Source of the DNA: Verrucomicrobia bacterium 12-59-8
GTDB lineage: Bacteria; Verrucomicrobiota; Verrucomicrobiae; Verrucomicrobiales; Verrucomicrobiaceae
Length of the DNA stretch: 11,233 nt
Assembly: GCA_002279765.1 (NCBI GenBank)
Contig: NCCR01000142.1
Location: forward strand, 1-11,233
Direction of reading: 5' to 3'
A program made the translations under genes and the position numbers. Of the stretch, positions 4,978 through 10,557 are shown in pieces (position 1 is the first letter of the stretch; the number at the start of each line of letters is the position of its first letter). The notes under the pieces were generated by a model. The model was not told where the DNA came from. It was given only the letters and a program-made list of their open reading frames with translations, and ran no database searches.

Positions 4978-5369
4978 TCTTCCAGTTGCGACTCCGAGAA
5001 CAACACTTCCACAGCCGTCGTGATGTACTTGTCGTGCGGAGCATTGAACCCAGAACCAGCCGCATTGACCAGTTCCAACCGCATTTCACCCAACTTAATA
5101 TCGGACACCTTGGCAACCACATTGGCAAATCGCCCTTCCGGCTCGCCCAATTCGGCGAGTACCTTGCGATACGTTTCCTTCTCAGTCCCCAATGGGAAGG
5201 GATTGATTCGCACGCAAATGTGAACGGCCAGAATCTGAATCTTGTCCAGCCGGTTCACATTCTTGGCGTTCCCTTCGGCGGCAATCTGAAAGAGACTCCC
5301 CCGGCCACGCTTGCCAACCCACTTCACAGTAAGCGTCTGATCTTCATTGATTGTGATTTGAGTTGACAT
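4965..5369 (-). CDS. hypothetical beta-rich protein, 134 aa
   Basis: Start ATG 5367-5369 is preceded by CCCGGAGAAACGC. The opening MSTQITINEDQTLTVKWVGK and the alternating hydrophobic pattern through residue 55 suggest beta strands. A helix (ETYRKVLAELGEPEGRFANV) follows, then more strands (DIKLGEMRLELVNAAGSG). The gene runs into R15 and ends LEETPA. No family recognised, and no signal peptide or membrane segment. It is a single-gene unit. Confidence 0.8.
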   Translation of the reverse strand: MSTQITINEDQTLTVKWVGKRGRGSLFQIAAEGNAKNVNRLDKIQILAVHICVRINPFPLGTEKETYRKVLAELGEPEGRFANVVAKVSDIKLGEMRLELVNAAGSGFNAPHDKYITTAVEVLFSESQLEETPA

Positions 5370-5400
5370 GCGTTTCTCCGGGTCAGTGTTGTAGTCGTCT

Positions 5401-5421
5401 CACACCCTACAAGCAGGTGTC
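5401..5421 (-). repeat. boundary repeat R16
   Basis: Canonical: ACACC (5402-5406) with GGTGT (5416-5420). The TAA stop of gene 5422-5883 abuts it. Confidence 0.95.
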
Positions 5422-5883
5422 TTAGCGATCATACTCCCCGAAGTCACTCAGCAAACCGAAGGCGTTTTGTGCGGCATTCTTCAGGACCGTGTAGTTCGCA
5501 CGGAGTCGGAGAACCTCTTCCACGGTGTAATCCGAACGGAACTCCGACAGCTTGTCGGCGACACTGGTCAAAACGCCGTTGGACATGCTGCCCACATACA
5601 CCCCGACCTCATGGTAGACACAACCATTTGGCGGAGTCAATTCGCAGGTCTTCACGTTCCACGTCAGAGAGTAGGCCGAACTGCTGCGGTAGATTTGCAG
5701 TTGCTGAGTGTTGGGAAACTCAGGCAGCAAGACTCTGATCTTCTGCAAAAATCCCCCAGATACCTTTTCCAACTTCTGCCCCACAAGCGGGGTGAAGATG
5801 GCGACCAACTGAGGAAACAACTCCTTCGCTGCGGCATGACAACGATTCACAGCCGCCACTTTGGCTATCAAGCGATCACTCAT
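5422..5883 (-). CDS. hypothetical protein, 153 aa
   Basis: Start chosen at ATG 5881-5883 (MSDRLIAKVAAVNRC), with ACCGGAGAAAAAAC upstream; in-frame ATGs further upstream fall in the leader. Residues 1-35 are helical with Cys/His. Residues 36-110 look beta-rich with a Ser/Tyr-rich stretch (IYRSSSAYSLTW). Residues 111-153 are helical (VADKLSEF, VEEVLRLRANYTVLKNAAQ). No family recognised. The stop TAA touches R16. Soluble, probably cytoplasmic. Confidence 0.8.
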   Translation of the reverse strand: MSDRLIAKVAAVNRCHAAAKELFPQLVAIFTPLVGQKLEKVSGGFLQKIRVLLPEFPNTQQLQIYRSSSAYSLTWNVKTCELTPPNGCVYHEVGVYVGSMSNGVLTSVADKLSEFRSDYTVEEVLRLRANYTVLKNAAQNAFGLLSDFGEYDR

Positions 5884-5914
5884 GTTTTTTCTCCGGTTCA
5901 GTTGGTTGGTCATC

Positions 5915-5934
5915 ACACCCTACAAGCAGGTGTC
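5915..5934 (-). repeat. boundary repeat R17
   Basis: Canonical: ACACC (5915-5919) with GGTGT in core 5923-5934. The TGA stop of gene 5935-6594 abuts it. Confidence 0.95.
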
Positions 5935-6594
5935 TCAACTCCTGCTAAGCAGTGACCGGACCTCCTCGGTGAGAATCGACTTCGGCACACCGATCAGACT
6001 GTTCAACGTGTCTTGATCGAGACACACATATTTCCCGGCACGAGTCTCCGCCGCACTCCATTCACGCTTCACATCGTCGCTGGTCGCTTTGTCTTCCGGA
6101 GGAAAATCGCCAATGTGCTTCGGAATGACCCCTTCCGGATAACTGTCATAGACAGCCTTTTCAACCGAAACCCATGTTCCTTCCCCACGAAACTGCCCCG
6201 GAGCAGGCATCCTCAGCCAATGCTTCAGAACATTTCCTCCCAGAGCAGCAGCACGGGCCGCTTCCCACGCCGCCAGTTCTTCAGCGTAGGGACGCAACTT
6301 CCGATCCCACTGAATCCCCTTCTCGCTCCCCCAACTCCAAAGCACCGGCACGGAGTCGCCCAATAAGCCTTGAGCCAAACACTTCTGGACGTGTGCCGTG
6401 CATTCCTCTTGTGTCGGCGGATTGCGGGGAAAGGCCAGTGAGTTACACCAAGCCCGTGGATCATCCAAGTTCAGCACAACACCCCGAACTGGGGGCTGCC
6501 AGCAATCAGGATGATTGGCGTGAAACGGCCAACGATACTCACAGCCAACTTCAGTTCCGGGAACCGGAAAATTCGGATTCTGACTCGCAATCAT
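5935..6594 (-). CDS. hypothetical protein, 219 aa
   Basis: The second-largest gene. Start chosen at ATG 6592-6594 (MIASQNPNFPVPG), nine bases after GAAAGG; an ATG four codons earlier overlaps that sequence. Trp/Pro-rich N-terminus (EYRWPFHANHPDCWQPP). The middle has conserved-looking WSWGSEKGIQW and a helical Ala-rich segment (EELAAWEAARAAALGG). The C-terminal third contains KREWSAAETRAGKYVCLDQD and a leucine-rich end. No recognised catalytic motif. The stop TGA is directly followed by the core of R17. Phage-like hypothetical protein. Confidence 0.8.
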   Translation of the reverse strand: MIASQNPNFPVPGTEVGCEYRWPFHANHPDCWQPPVRGVVLNLDDPRAWCNSLAFPRNPPTQEECTAHVQKCLAQGLLGDSVPVLWSWGSEKGIQWDRKLRPYAEELAAWEAARAAALGGNVLKHWLRMPAPGQFRGEGTWVSVEKAVYDSYPEGVIPKHIGDFPPEDKATSDDVKREWSAAETRAGKYVCLDQDTLNSLIGVPKSILTEEVRSLLSRS

Positions 6595-6637
6595 GGTTTG
6601 CATCCTTTCGGGTAGCAGGGACGGGTTGAACATTCAT

Positions 6638-6649
6638 CAAGCAGGTGTC
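6638..6649 (-). repeat. boundary repeat R18
   Basis: Core intact; no convincing complementary left arm (AACATT precedes). The G of the TAG stop of gene 6649-6771 is its last base. Confidence 0.92.
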
Positions 6650-6771
6650 TACGCCTTGGTGGCGTACTTGTCCCGTGCGGCTTCAATCGCCGCTTCGACT
6701 TCGGCGTCGGACTTGCCAGCTTTCGCCGCAGATTCTCCCGCAGTAGACAAATGATGCATCCGACGTGCCAT
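6649..6771 (-). CDS. hypothetical mini-protein, 40 aa
   Basis: MARRMHHLSTAGESAAKAGK begins the product, followed by SDAEVEAAIEAARDKYATKA. It is a single basic-then-acidic, Ala-rich helix. ATG 6769-6771 has GGAG seven bases upstream, and the stop TAG overlaps repeat R18 as in longer genes. The RBS, exact stop placement and helix periodicity make it a real gene despite its size. Function unknown; an accessory peptide that binds a larger protein is conceivable. Confidence 0.7.
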   Translation of the reverse strand: MARRMHHLSTAGESAAKAGKSDAEVEAAIEAARDKYATKA

Positions 6772-6806
6772 GTTCATTCTCCATTGAGGTTTCTGATGAT
6801 AAACAT

Positions 6807-6818
6807 CAAGCAGGTGTC
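6807..6818 (-). repeat. boundary repeat R19
   Basis: Core intact behind the tRNA 3' end. The canonical arm is missing; a GATG/CATC mini-hairpin (6795-6798 with 6804-6807) sits in its place. Confidence 0.92.
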
Positions 6819-6823
6819 TTCAA

Positions 6824-6896
<73 letters not shown>

Positions 6897-6901
6897 AACC
6901 A

Positions 6902-7069
6902 CTACCAACCAAACCATCCCAGAATCATCCGCCACAACGAAATCGACTCCCGATTCACCGGAGGATAAATCCGCAGTGGCTTGGCCTGTTTGTCAATCTT
7001 TTTCCTCGGCACAATCATCCCATCAATGATCTGCCCCTTCGTCACGACGAAGTATTGTTTGTCTTTCAA
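6902..7069 (-). CDS. hypothetical mini-protein, TTG start, 55 aa
   Basis: Open from a TTG at 7067-7069 that has TGTGGAGAC eight bases upstream, an ideal ribosome-binding site overlapping the end of the repeat hairpin. The product starts (M)KDKQYFVVTKGQIIDGMIVP, continues basic (RKKIDKQAKP), and ends WRMILGWFGW. The Trp-rich hydrophobic C-terminus might touch a membrane. The stop TAG lies 5 bases before the tRNA-Lys 5' end, so the unit carries a protein gene and a tRNA. Non-ATG start and small size lower certainty. Confidence 0.6.
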   Translation of the reverse strand: MKDKQYFVVTKGQIIDGMIVPRKKIDKQAKPLRIYPPVNRESISLWRMILGWFGW

Positions 7070-7081
7070 GAGATTGTCTCC

Positions 7082-7101
7082 ACACCTGTCAAGCAGGTGT
7101 C
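7082..7101 (-). repeat. boundary repeat R20
   Basis: Strongest simple hairpin: ACACCTG (7082-7088) with CAGGTGT (7094-7100), loop of 5. The TAA stop of gene 7102-7416 abuts it. Confidence 0.95.
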
Positions 7102-7416
7102 TTAGAGGGCGTCGAAGAAACCCTTCTCGAAGGCCGATTGCCGGAACGGCACGAACAATTCATACCCGTTCGGGGAAGGTACATCGAAAGTCCCCTGAAC
7201 ACCAGCCCGCTTCACCACGATGTAATTTCGGGAAGCACTATGCTTGAAGTACCCCCCGATTTGATCGGCGTGCATGAACATGAACTCGTCCGGAGAACAC
7301 ACACGGGCCGGACCGTTCTCGCAGGGCAGCTTCCGATCAGCCAGCAGCGGAACCAGCCGCTCGAACCACAAATTCGCTTGCATCTGCTCCTGAAGTTGCG
7401 TTGCCGTCATCGCCAT
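7102..7416 (-). CDS. hypothetical protein, 104 aa
   Basis: Start chosen at ATG 7414-7416 (MAMTATQLQEQMQANLW), five bases after GGAGTC-like Shine-Dalgarno TTGGAG; an upstream ATG begins in the leader. N-terminal Gln-rich helix, then PLLADRKLPCENGPARVC, followed by a Phe/Met/His segment (DEFMFMHADQIGGYF). Residues 75-104 look beta-like and end FFDAL. No family recognised. The stop TAA touches R20. Confidence 0.78.
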   Translation of the reverse strand: MAMTATQLQEQMQANLWFERLVPLLADRKLPCENGPARVCSPDEFMFMHADQIGGYFKHSASRNYIVVKRAGVQGTFDVPSPNGYELFVPFRQSAFEKGFFDAL

Positions 7417-7445
7417 GATTTGACTCCAAAAGTTGTATTGGGGGT

Positions 7446-7466
7446 GACACTCCACAAGCAGGTGTC
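7446..7466 (-). repeat. boundary repeat R21
   Basis: Core 7455-7466 with an alternative arm: GACAC (7446-7450) pairs with GTGTC (7462-7466). It lies only 60 bases from R22. Confidence 0.92.
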
Positions 7467-7480
7467 TTGCCCAACCGGGT

Positions 7481-7515
7481 GACTGGCGTTGGAGAGTTGT
7501 TCCCCAACGCCAGTC
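7481..7515 (-). ncRNA. minimal noncoding hairpin unit E
   Basis: The shortest unit in the array: between cores R21 and R22 there are 48 bases without an ORF. A perfect 12-bp stem, GACTGGCGTTGG (7481-7492) with CCAACGCCAGTC (7504-7515), runs straight into the R22 core, taking the place of its left arm. It may be the minimal form of a noncoding cassette. No separate promoter. Confidence 0.6.
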
Positions 7516-7526
7516 AAGCAGGTGTC
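7515..7526 (-). repeat. boundary repeat R22
   Basis: Core only, its first base being the last base of the 12-bp hairpin. The TGA stop of gene 7527-8384 abuts it. Confidence 0.92.
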
Positions 7527-8384
7527 TCAGGCGGAAATTATCACCAATCGCCGCATAACCAACATCAGGTTGGCTTTCACGCTGTTGTCGCCACGTCGAG
7601 CACCCATCGCTTTTTCTTGGGCACTTCTGAACAGCGTTTCAGCCGAGCGTTTCTTGAACGCTCGAACCATCTTGGAGATTGTCACTTCATCTTTCAGGAT
7701 GACTTCCCCCAAAGCCAACAGAAACTGACCTTGAAGTGCATATTGATCGACTTCATGACCAACCTTGAAACACGTCTTGACGACTTCGAGAACGTCATCG
7801 AGAACGCCATCATCGTACAGATTTTCCAGAACAGCCACGGACTTGATGATTTGTGGACCATCGCCACCGCTTCCTTTGTTCAGATTGACCCTGAAGCCAT
7901 GCTTCACGACAATCCCATTTACGGCGAGTTGCTTGTCACGACCAGCACGCAACAAAGCTCGAAACTTCGTGTTTGAGTTGACCACAGATTGAGTGTTGGA
8001 ATCACCAAAGATTCCAGCTTCAAGTTTGGCATTCGAGTCAGGAACGATCCGACACCAAACCAGTTTCAGTCCCATCTTGATGTGGGCACCAGTTTCTTGC
8101 TGCCCATCAACGATACGCATTTCTCCATCTGGACGCAGGCCGACAACGACTGCCTTGCAGGCGAATGGATTCCACTGGGCAGCCATCTTCGCCACCTGTT
8201 GAGGTCGCAACCCACGTTGGTACTCAGCTTTGTCCACAACCGGATTGCCATCCTGATCCTTCAGTTGTTCAATCGGCACATATCCGTGCAACTGCCCCGC
8301 AGCATCAACCATATAGCATCCAGCTTCAGCACGGATGACCTGATTGACGTTCAGTCCAACATACTTCGTTCGCAGCTTCGCCAT
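7527..8384 (-). CDS. ParB/sulfiredoxin-like domain protein, 285 aa
   Basis: The largest gene. Residues 52-112 follow the layout of ParB/Srx-type N-terminal domains: YQRGLRPQQVAKMAAQWNPF (a helix that picks target residues), strand AVVVGLRPDGEMRIVDGQQ, helix, and a closing strand. The signature box usually reads DGQHR or similar. Here it is DGQQE (93-97), so the His and Arg used for phosphate handling are absent; activity may be lost or altered. Residues 120-285 are helical and unassigned. Start ATG 8382-8384 has only a weak AAGAGAT upstream. Likely a phage or plasmid ParB-like accessory protein acting on DNA, possibly as a binding partner rather than a nuclease. Confidence 0.7.
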   Translation of the reverse strand: MAKLRTKYVGLNVNQVIRAEAGCYMVDAAGQLHGYVPIEQLKDQDGNPVVDKAEYQRGLRPQQVAKMAAQWNPFACKAVVVGLRPDGEMRIVDGQQETGAHIKMGLKLVWCRIVPDSNAKLEAGIFGDSNTQSVVNSNTKFRALLRAGRDKQLAVNGIVVKHGFRVNLNKGSGGDGPQIIKSVAVLENLYDDGVLDDVLEVVKTCFKVGHEVDQYALQGQFLLALGEVILKDEVTISKMVRAFKKRSAETLFRSAQEKAMGARRGDNSVKANLMLVMRRLVIISA

Positions 8385-8418
8385 GTTTGATCTCTTGGGT
8401 TGGGGTTGTGTTGTCCTC

Positions 8419-8438
8419 ACACCATACAAGCAGGTGTC
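8419..8438 (-). repeat. boundary repeat R23
   Basis: Canonical: ACACC (8419-8423) with GGTGT. The TAA stop of gene 8439-8807 abuts it. The R22-R23 gap is the longest in the array. Confidence 0.95.
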
Positions 8439-8807
8439 TTAGGCGACTTTCTTCAAAATCGCCACAGCCTCATTCAATGATCCGGTTTTACGGATCAACC
8501 TACGTGCCAACTGAAGAATGTCTTGGGCTTTCGCAACGGCTGTCGGAAGCCGTGACTTCTTCAGTTGTATTCTGACATCGGCAATTGTCCTATCCGCAGG
8601 AAGTTTGTAACCTTCCCGAAGCATATGATTCTTGATCGACGCCAATGGAAGATCGATCCCGTGTTCTGTCAAAATCTGCCTGATCGCAGCCGAACGATTC
8701 AACGGCTGAATGATCTCAGAGTTCGGCTTGCCGTCGTGAAACCGTCGAATTTGAGGGTTGCGATAGTCCAGCTTGTCATGCCCGTGCATTGTTCGCCGTC
8801 GTCCCAT
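8439..8807 (-). CDS. putative helix-turn-helix-like basic protein, 122 aa
   Basis: Start chosen at ATG 8805-8807 (MGRRRTMHGHDKLDY) because ATGGAGAGACAG gives a ribosome-binding site six bases upstream. The N-terminus is strongly basic and unstructured. Residues 38-86 (RSAAIRQILTEHG, ASIKNHMLREGYKLPADRT, then ADVRIQLKKSR) resemble the short helical modules of planctomycete proteins in which AIR-x-x-L is followed by a second recognition-like helix. A DNA-binding role is therefore plausible but unproven. A third helical part (residues 88-122) ends AVAILKKVA. Neighbour of the ParB-like gene; its leader starts with palindrome copy 2. Confidence 0.7.
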   Translation of the reverse strand: MGRRRTMHGHDKLDYRNPQIRRFHDGKPNSEIIQPLNRSAAIRQILTEHGIDLPLASIKNHMLREGYKLPADRTIADVRIQLKKSRLPTAVAKAQDILQLARRLIRKTGSLNEAVAILKKVA

Positions 8808-8847
8808 CTGTCTCTCCATTTTGTAAGGTTGTGTCACTCGCACCGCC

Positions 8848-8888
8848 ATCTGTAACTGAGTAACTCGAAGAGTTACTCAGTTACAGAT
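8848..8888 (-). repeat. palindrome copy 2 (19-bp arms)
   Basis: Arms 8848-8866 and 8870-8888 are perfect complements around a GAA loop. The inner 11 bp equal those of copies at 3642 and 9989, while the outer ATCTGTAA part is unique to this site yet perfectly paired. It takes the place of the left arm of R24 and lies in the 5' leader of gene 8439-8807. Confidence 0.95.
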
Positions 8889-8900
8889 CAAGCAGGTGTC
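8889..8900 (-). repeat. boundary repeat R24
   Basis: Core directly joined to the right arm of palindrome copy 2. The TAG stop of gene 8901-9083 abuts it on the other side. Confidence 0.93.
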
Positions 8901-9083
8901 CTACGCAGCCTTGCGAGACTGCACGGCGAACTTCGCCAGACCCCTTTCACGCAATTCCTTCCGCAACTTCCGGGCCTCGCCCTTCGGCATCGAGCCGAAC
9001 AAGGCCGCAGCCTTATCGCCGTTGTTCACGACCTTGCCCTTGGAACTCGTCTTGAAACCAGTCGCAGTCAGGATCACGCTCAT
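8901..9083 (-). CDS. hypothetical basic protein, 60 aa
   Basis: The product begins MSVILTATGFKTSSKGKVVN, then NGDKAAALFGSMPKGEARKL, and a strongly basic helix RKELRERGLAKFAVQSRKAA. High Lys/Arg content and the amphipathic C-terminal helix fit a nucleic-acid-associated small protein, though no family is recognised. ATG 9081-9083 is nine bases after CGGAG; an ATG two codons earlier (9087-9089) is only three bases from it and less likely. The stop TAG is followed by core R24. Confidence 0.75.
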   Translation of the reverse strand: MSVILTATGFKTSSKGKVVNNGDKAAALFGSMPKGEARKLRKELRERGLAKFAVQSRKAA

Positions 9084-9126
9084 TGTCATTCTCTCCGAAA
9101 CAGGGTTTTGAAACTCACTCTGACTT

Positions 9127-9146
9127 ACACCCTACAAGTAGGTGTC
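9127..9146 (-). repeat. boundary repeat R25 (T variant)
   Basis: ACACC (9127-9131) pairs with GGTGT. The last core base is the G of the TAG stop of gene 9146-9427. Confidence 0.95.
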
Positions 9147-9427
9147 TATCTCTTTTGTTTGCGACCCACTTCCATGCCAGCCGCAAACCCTATCCACATT
9201 CCCATGAATTTTTGCCAGTCCCACATCGCATCGTCACCTTGACGAATCAATCGCAGAATATCATCTGGATTAACCCGCTTCTCTTCGCCGGTGTCCAGAT
9301 TGGTCAGTCGAAAACCATCCCCACATCGCAGACAATATCTGCCGTAAGGATGGAAATTCAACTCAAACTCAATGTGTCCACACATTCCGGCATATTCAGC
9401 GTCAAGAACTCTGATGTTGCCCGTCAT
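9146..9427 (-). CDS. hypothetical protein with putative Cys/His zinc site, 93 aa
   Basis: Residues C16, H18, C32 and C35 (MCGHIEF and YCLRCGDGF) form a CxH...CxxC pattern that could hold zinc. Flanking strands (ELNFHPYGRY, FRLTNLDTGEEKRVN) suggest a small zinc-ribbon-like fold. Residues 69-86 are Trp/Met/Gly-rich and hydrophobic (WDWQKFMGMWIGFAAGMEVG) before a basic end (RKQKR). This may be a buried helix or a membrane-touching segment. Start ATG 9425-9427 follows GGGGGAGTGATA. Function unknown. Confidence 0.78.
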   Translation of the reverse strand: MTGNIRVLDAEYAGMCGHIEFELNFHPYGRYCLRCGDGFRLTNLDTGEEKRVNPDDILRLIRQGDDAMWDWQKFMGMWIGFAAGMEVGRKQKR

Positions 9428-9450
9428 TATCACTCCCCCTTGGTTCTCAC

Positions 9451-9470
9451 ACACCCTACAAGCAGGTGTC
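9451..9470 (-). repeat. boundary repeat R26
   Basis: Canonical: ACACC (9451-9455) with GGTGT in core 9459-9470. The TAG stop of gene 9470-9703 overlaps its last base. Confidence 0.95.
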
Positions 9471-9703
9471 TAGTTGCAGGTCACTCGAATCTTGGAAATC
9501 TCCGCCAGTCGCTCACAAACTCCAGCAATAAACATCTGTCCACCAATAAATCCGAATTGAGGTGGCAACATGATGAACAACTTGCCCATCAGCAATGGTC
9601 CAAGTGGGTGTCTGGCGTGATTGTGTGCTATGTGTTCGGCTAGTTCTCGTCCCACACAGTGGGGACAAGCATCCTCAGTGACCACAGTTAGCAATCTGTT
9701 CAT
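9470..9703 (-). CDS. hypothetical protein with CPHC motif, 77 aa
   Basis: Starts MNRLLTVVTEDACPHCVGRE: C13-x2-C16 is followed by a His-rich stretch (EHIAHNHARH, residues 23-32), together a plausible metal site. The second half is hydrophobic and Gly-rich (GPLLMGKLFIML, GFIGGQMFIAG) with a Cys pair near the end. Its ATG overlaps the TGA of the upstream gene 9700-9921 (ATGA arrangement), so the two are translationally coupled within one unit, which is uncommon here. A 12-mer one mismatch from the T-variant core (9601-9612) lies inside the frame. Confidence 0.77.
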   Translation of the reverse strand: MNRLLTVVTEDACPHCVGRELAEHIAHNHARHPLGPLLMGKLFIMLPPQFGFIGGQMFIAGVCERLAEISKIRVTCN

Positions 9704-9921
9704 TTTGCTTCTTTCCTTTCAATGGTCCGCCGTCGCCCCTCTTGGCGATACGCAATGTAATCGCCATAGAAGCCGGGGAAGCAAGCGTTCAGGGTAGGCA
9801 GGTCAATTCCATACTGACAACCGCCAGCAAACGCTCGTTGAATTCGGTACAGCAACTGGTTCCATTGGCGTACCAATTGCGTGTCAGTAAGTTGCCGCAG
9901 GTAATTCGCTCGGTTGTTCAT
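9700..9921 (-). CDS. hypothetical basic protein, 73 aa
   Basis: Helical N-terminus (NYLRQLTDTQLVRQWNQLLY, then RIQRAFAGG). A Cys/Gly/Pro/aromatic middle (CQYGIDLPTLNACFPGFYGD) follows, and a highly basic tail (YRQEGRRRTIERKEAK). ATG 9919-9921 follows GAGGATCAGAA. The TGA stop overlaps the next start by ATGA, the clearest sign of coupled translation in the window. No family recognised. Confidence 0.77.
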   Translation of the reverse strand: MNNRANYLRQLTDTQLVRQWNQLLYRIQRAFAGGCQYGIDLPTLNACFPGFYGDYIAYRQEGRRRTIERKEAK

Positions 9922-9952
9922 TTCTGATCCTCATGGTTCAGGTTGGGTTGCC

Positions 9953-9972
9953 ACACCTAACAAGCAGGTGTC
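9953..9972 (-). repeat. boundary repeat R27
   Basis: 6-bp stem ACACCT (9953-9958) with AGGTGT (9966-9971). It marks the downstream end of the noncoding unit up to R28. Confidence 0.95.
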
Positions 9973-9988
9973 TGGATTTGCTGCCGGT

Positions 9989-10033
9989 TCAGGCTTTACT
10001 GAGTAACTCGAAGAGTTACTCAGTAAAGCCTGA
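9989..10033 (-). repeat. palindrome copy 3 (21-bp arms)
   Basis: Arms 9989-10009 and 10013-10033 are perfectly complementary around a GAA loop. The apical 11 bp equal copies 1 and 2; the outer TCAGGCTTT segment is unique and fully paired. It is the longest of the three and lies inside a noncoding unit. Confidence 0.95.
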
Positions 10034-10047
10034 GTTCTTACAGAGAA

Positions 10048-10147
10048 ATCGACCTATTTTCCCCCAGTTACTTCGAGCCATTCTTACAGATTCCAGTGCT
10101 GTAAGAATGGCTCGACTCTAAGCAACTGGAATTGCCTGAAAGTCGAT
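10048..10147 (-). ncRNA. three-tier structured noncoding element F
   Basis: Nested complementary segments: ATCGAC (10048-10053) with GTCGAT (10142-10147); CCAGTT (10064-10069) with AACTGG (10124-10129); and a perfect 16-bp hairpin CGAGCCATTCTTACAG (10074-10089) with its complement at 10099-10114, loop of 9. Together with palindrome copy 3 it fills the stretch without a complete gene between 9922 and 10309. The nested, coaxial layout is typical of a folded RNA. A promoter-like pair upstream (10241-10271) on the same strand would transcribe it. Confidence 0.65.
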
Positions 10148-10191
10148 CTGTGGAATGTTGAAGTGGAGAAGGTGTAACGTCTAAGTCATCT

Positions 10192-10226
10192 CCCCCACTA
10201 ATCCCCACAATTCCCCCTGCATCCCC
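10192..10226 (-). promoter_or_regulatory. G-quadruplex-type G-run tract
   Basis: On the minus strand four runs of 4, 5, 4 and 5 G are separated by loops of 5, 6 and 6 bases (C-runs on plus at 10192-10196, 10203-10206, 10213-10217, 10223-10226). This meets the usual quadruplex pattern. It lies just downstream of the TATAAT box, so it would be at the very 5' end of the transcript of the noncoding unit. Confidence 0.6.
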
Positions 10227-10240
10227 ATTCACTCTATCAA

Positions 10241-10271
10241 ATTATACTGGACATTCAGTTATGAATATCAA
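10241..10271 (-). promoter_or_regulatory. candidate sigma70-type promoter
   Basis: On the minus strand TTGATA (plus 10266-10271, overlapping repeat core R28) is followed after 19 bases by a perfect TATAAT (plus 10241-10246). The spacer is two bases longer than optimal. Start of transcription would be near 10234. It is the only convincing promoter-like pair I found in the window, and it faces the noncoding unit. Confidence 0.45.
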
Positions 10272-10281
10272 GCAGGTGTCC
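10249..10281 (-). repeat. boundary repeat R28
   Basis: Core 10269-10280. The ACACC arm is replaced by GGACA (10249-10253), which pairs with TGTCC (10277-10281): pairing kept, sequence changed. Gene 10310-10496 ends 29 bases before it. Confidence 0.92.
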
Positions 10282-10309
10282 TGATAGTGTGATTGGTCAC
10301 TTTGGATGG

Positions 10310-10496
10310 TCACAGGACGACATGGGATGCGATTTGCGGCACTTTATTAGCCGGAGCGTGATTCTCTTCATCTTCGGCGTCCCTTGCATCCAGAGAGGCT
10401 AGGAGCGGCGGTTGTTTCGCAGCCCAAGCGGCGATTTCTTCGGGGTTGTGTTTTTTTGACACGTCGGAGCCATCGCTCGAATTCTTGATCGTTCAT
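10310..10496 (-). pseudogene. frameshifted small gene, about 61 aa if restored
   Basis: ATG 10494-10496 follows AAGGGAT. The frame reads MNDQEFERWLRRVKK and then meets a run of seven A (plus T at 10451-10457). Beyond it the original frame gives an Arg-rich, short, unlikely product. Skipping one A gives a convincing continuation, HNPEEIAAWAAKQPPLLASL, and onward to a TGA at 10310-10312. A single-base insertion in the homopolymer, a sequencing error, or transcriptional slippage at A7 would all explain it. It lacks a stop at the repeat (29-base gap), which fits a decaying gene. No family recognised. Confidence 0.6.
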
Positions 10497-10530
10497 AACC
10501 GATCCCTTATTAGCGGTGTTGTGATTATTA

Positions 10531-10557
10531 CCAGATGTCTAACAAGTAGGTGTCTGG
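10531..10557 (-). repeat. boundary repeat R29 (T variant)
   Basis: Core 10543-10554. The outer pair CCAGA (10531-10535) with TCTGG (10553-10557) replaces the ACACC arm. The TAG stop of gene 10539-10844 lies in its left half. Confidence 0.92.

Noticed and set aside
4947..4987. Shared SSRCL/QVGV/QAGV peptide strings in plus-strand frames
   Set aside because: These are translations of the repeat core on the wrong strand, not a conserved protein motif.
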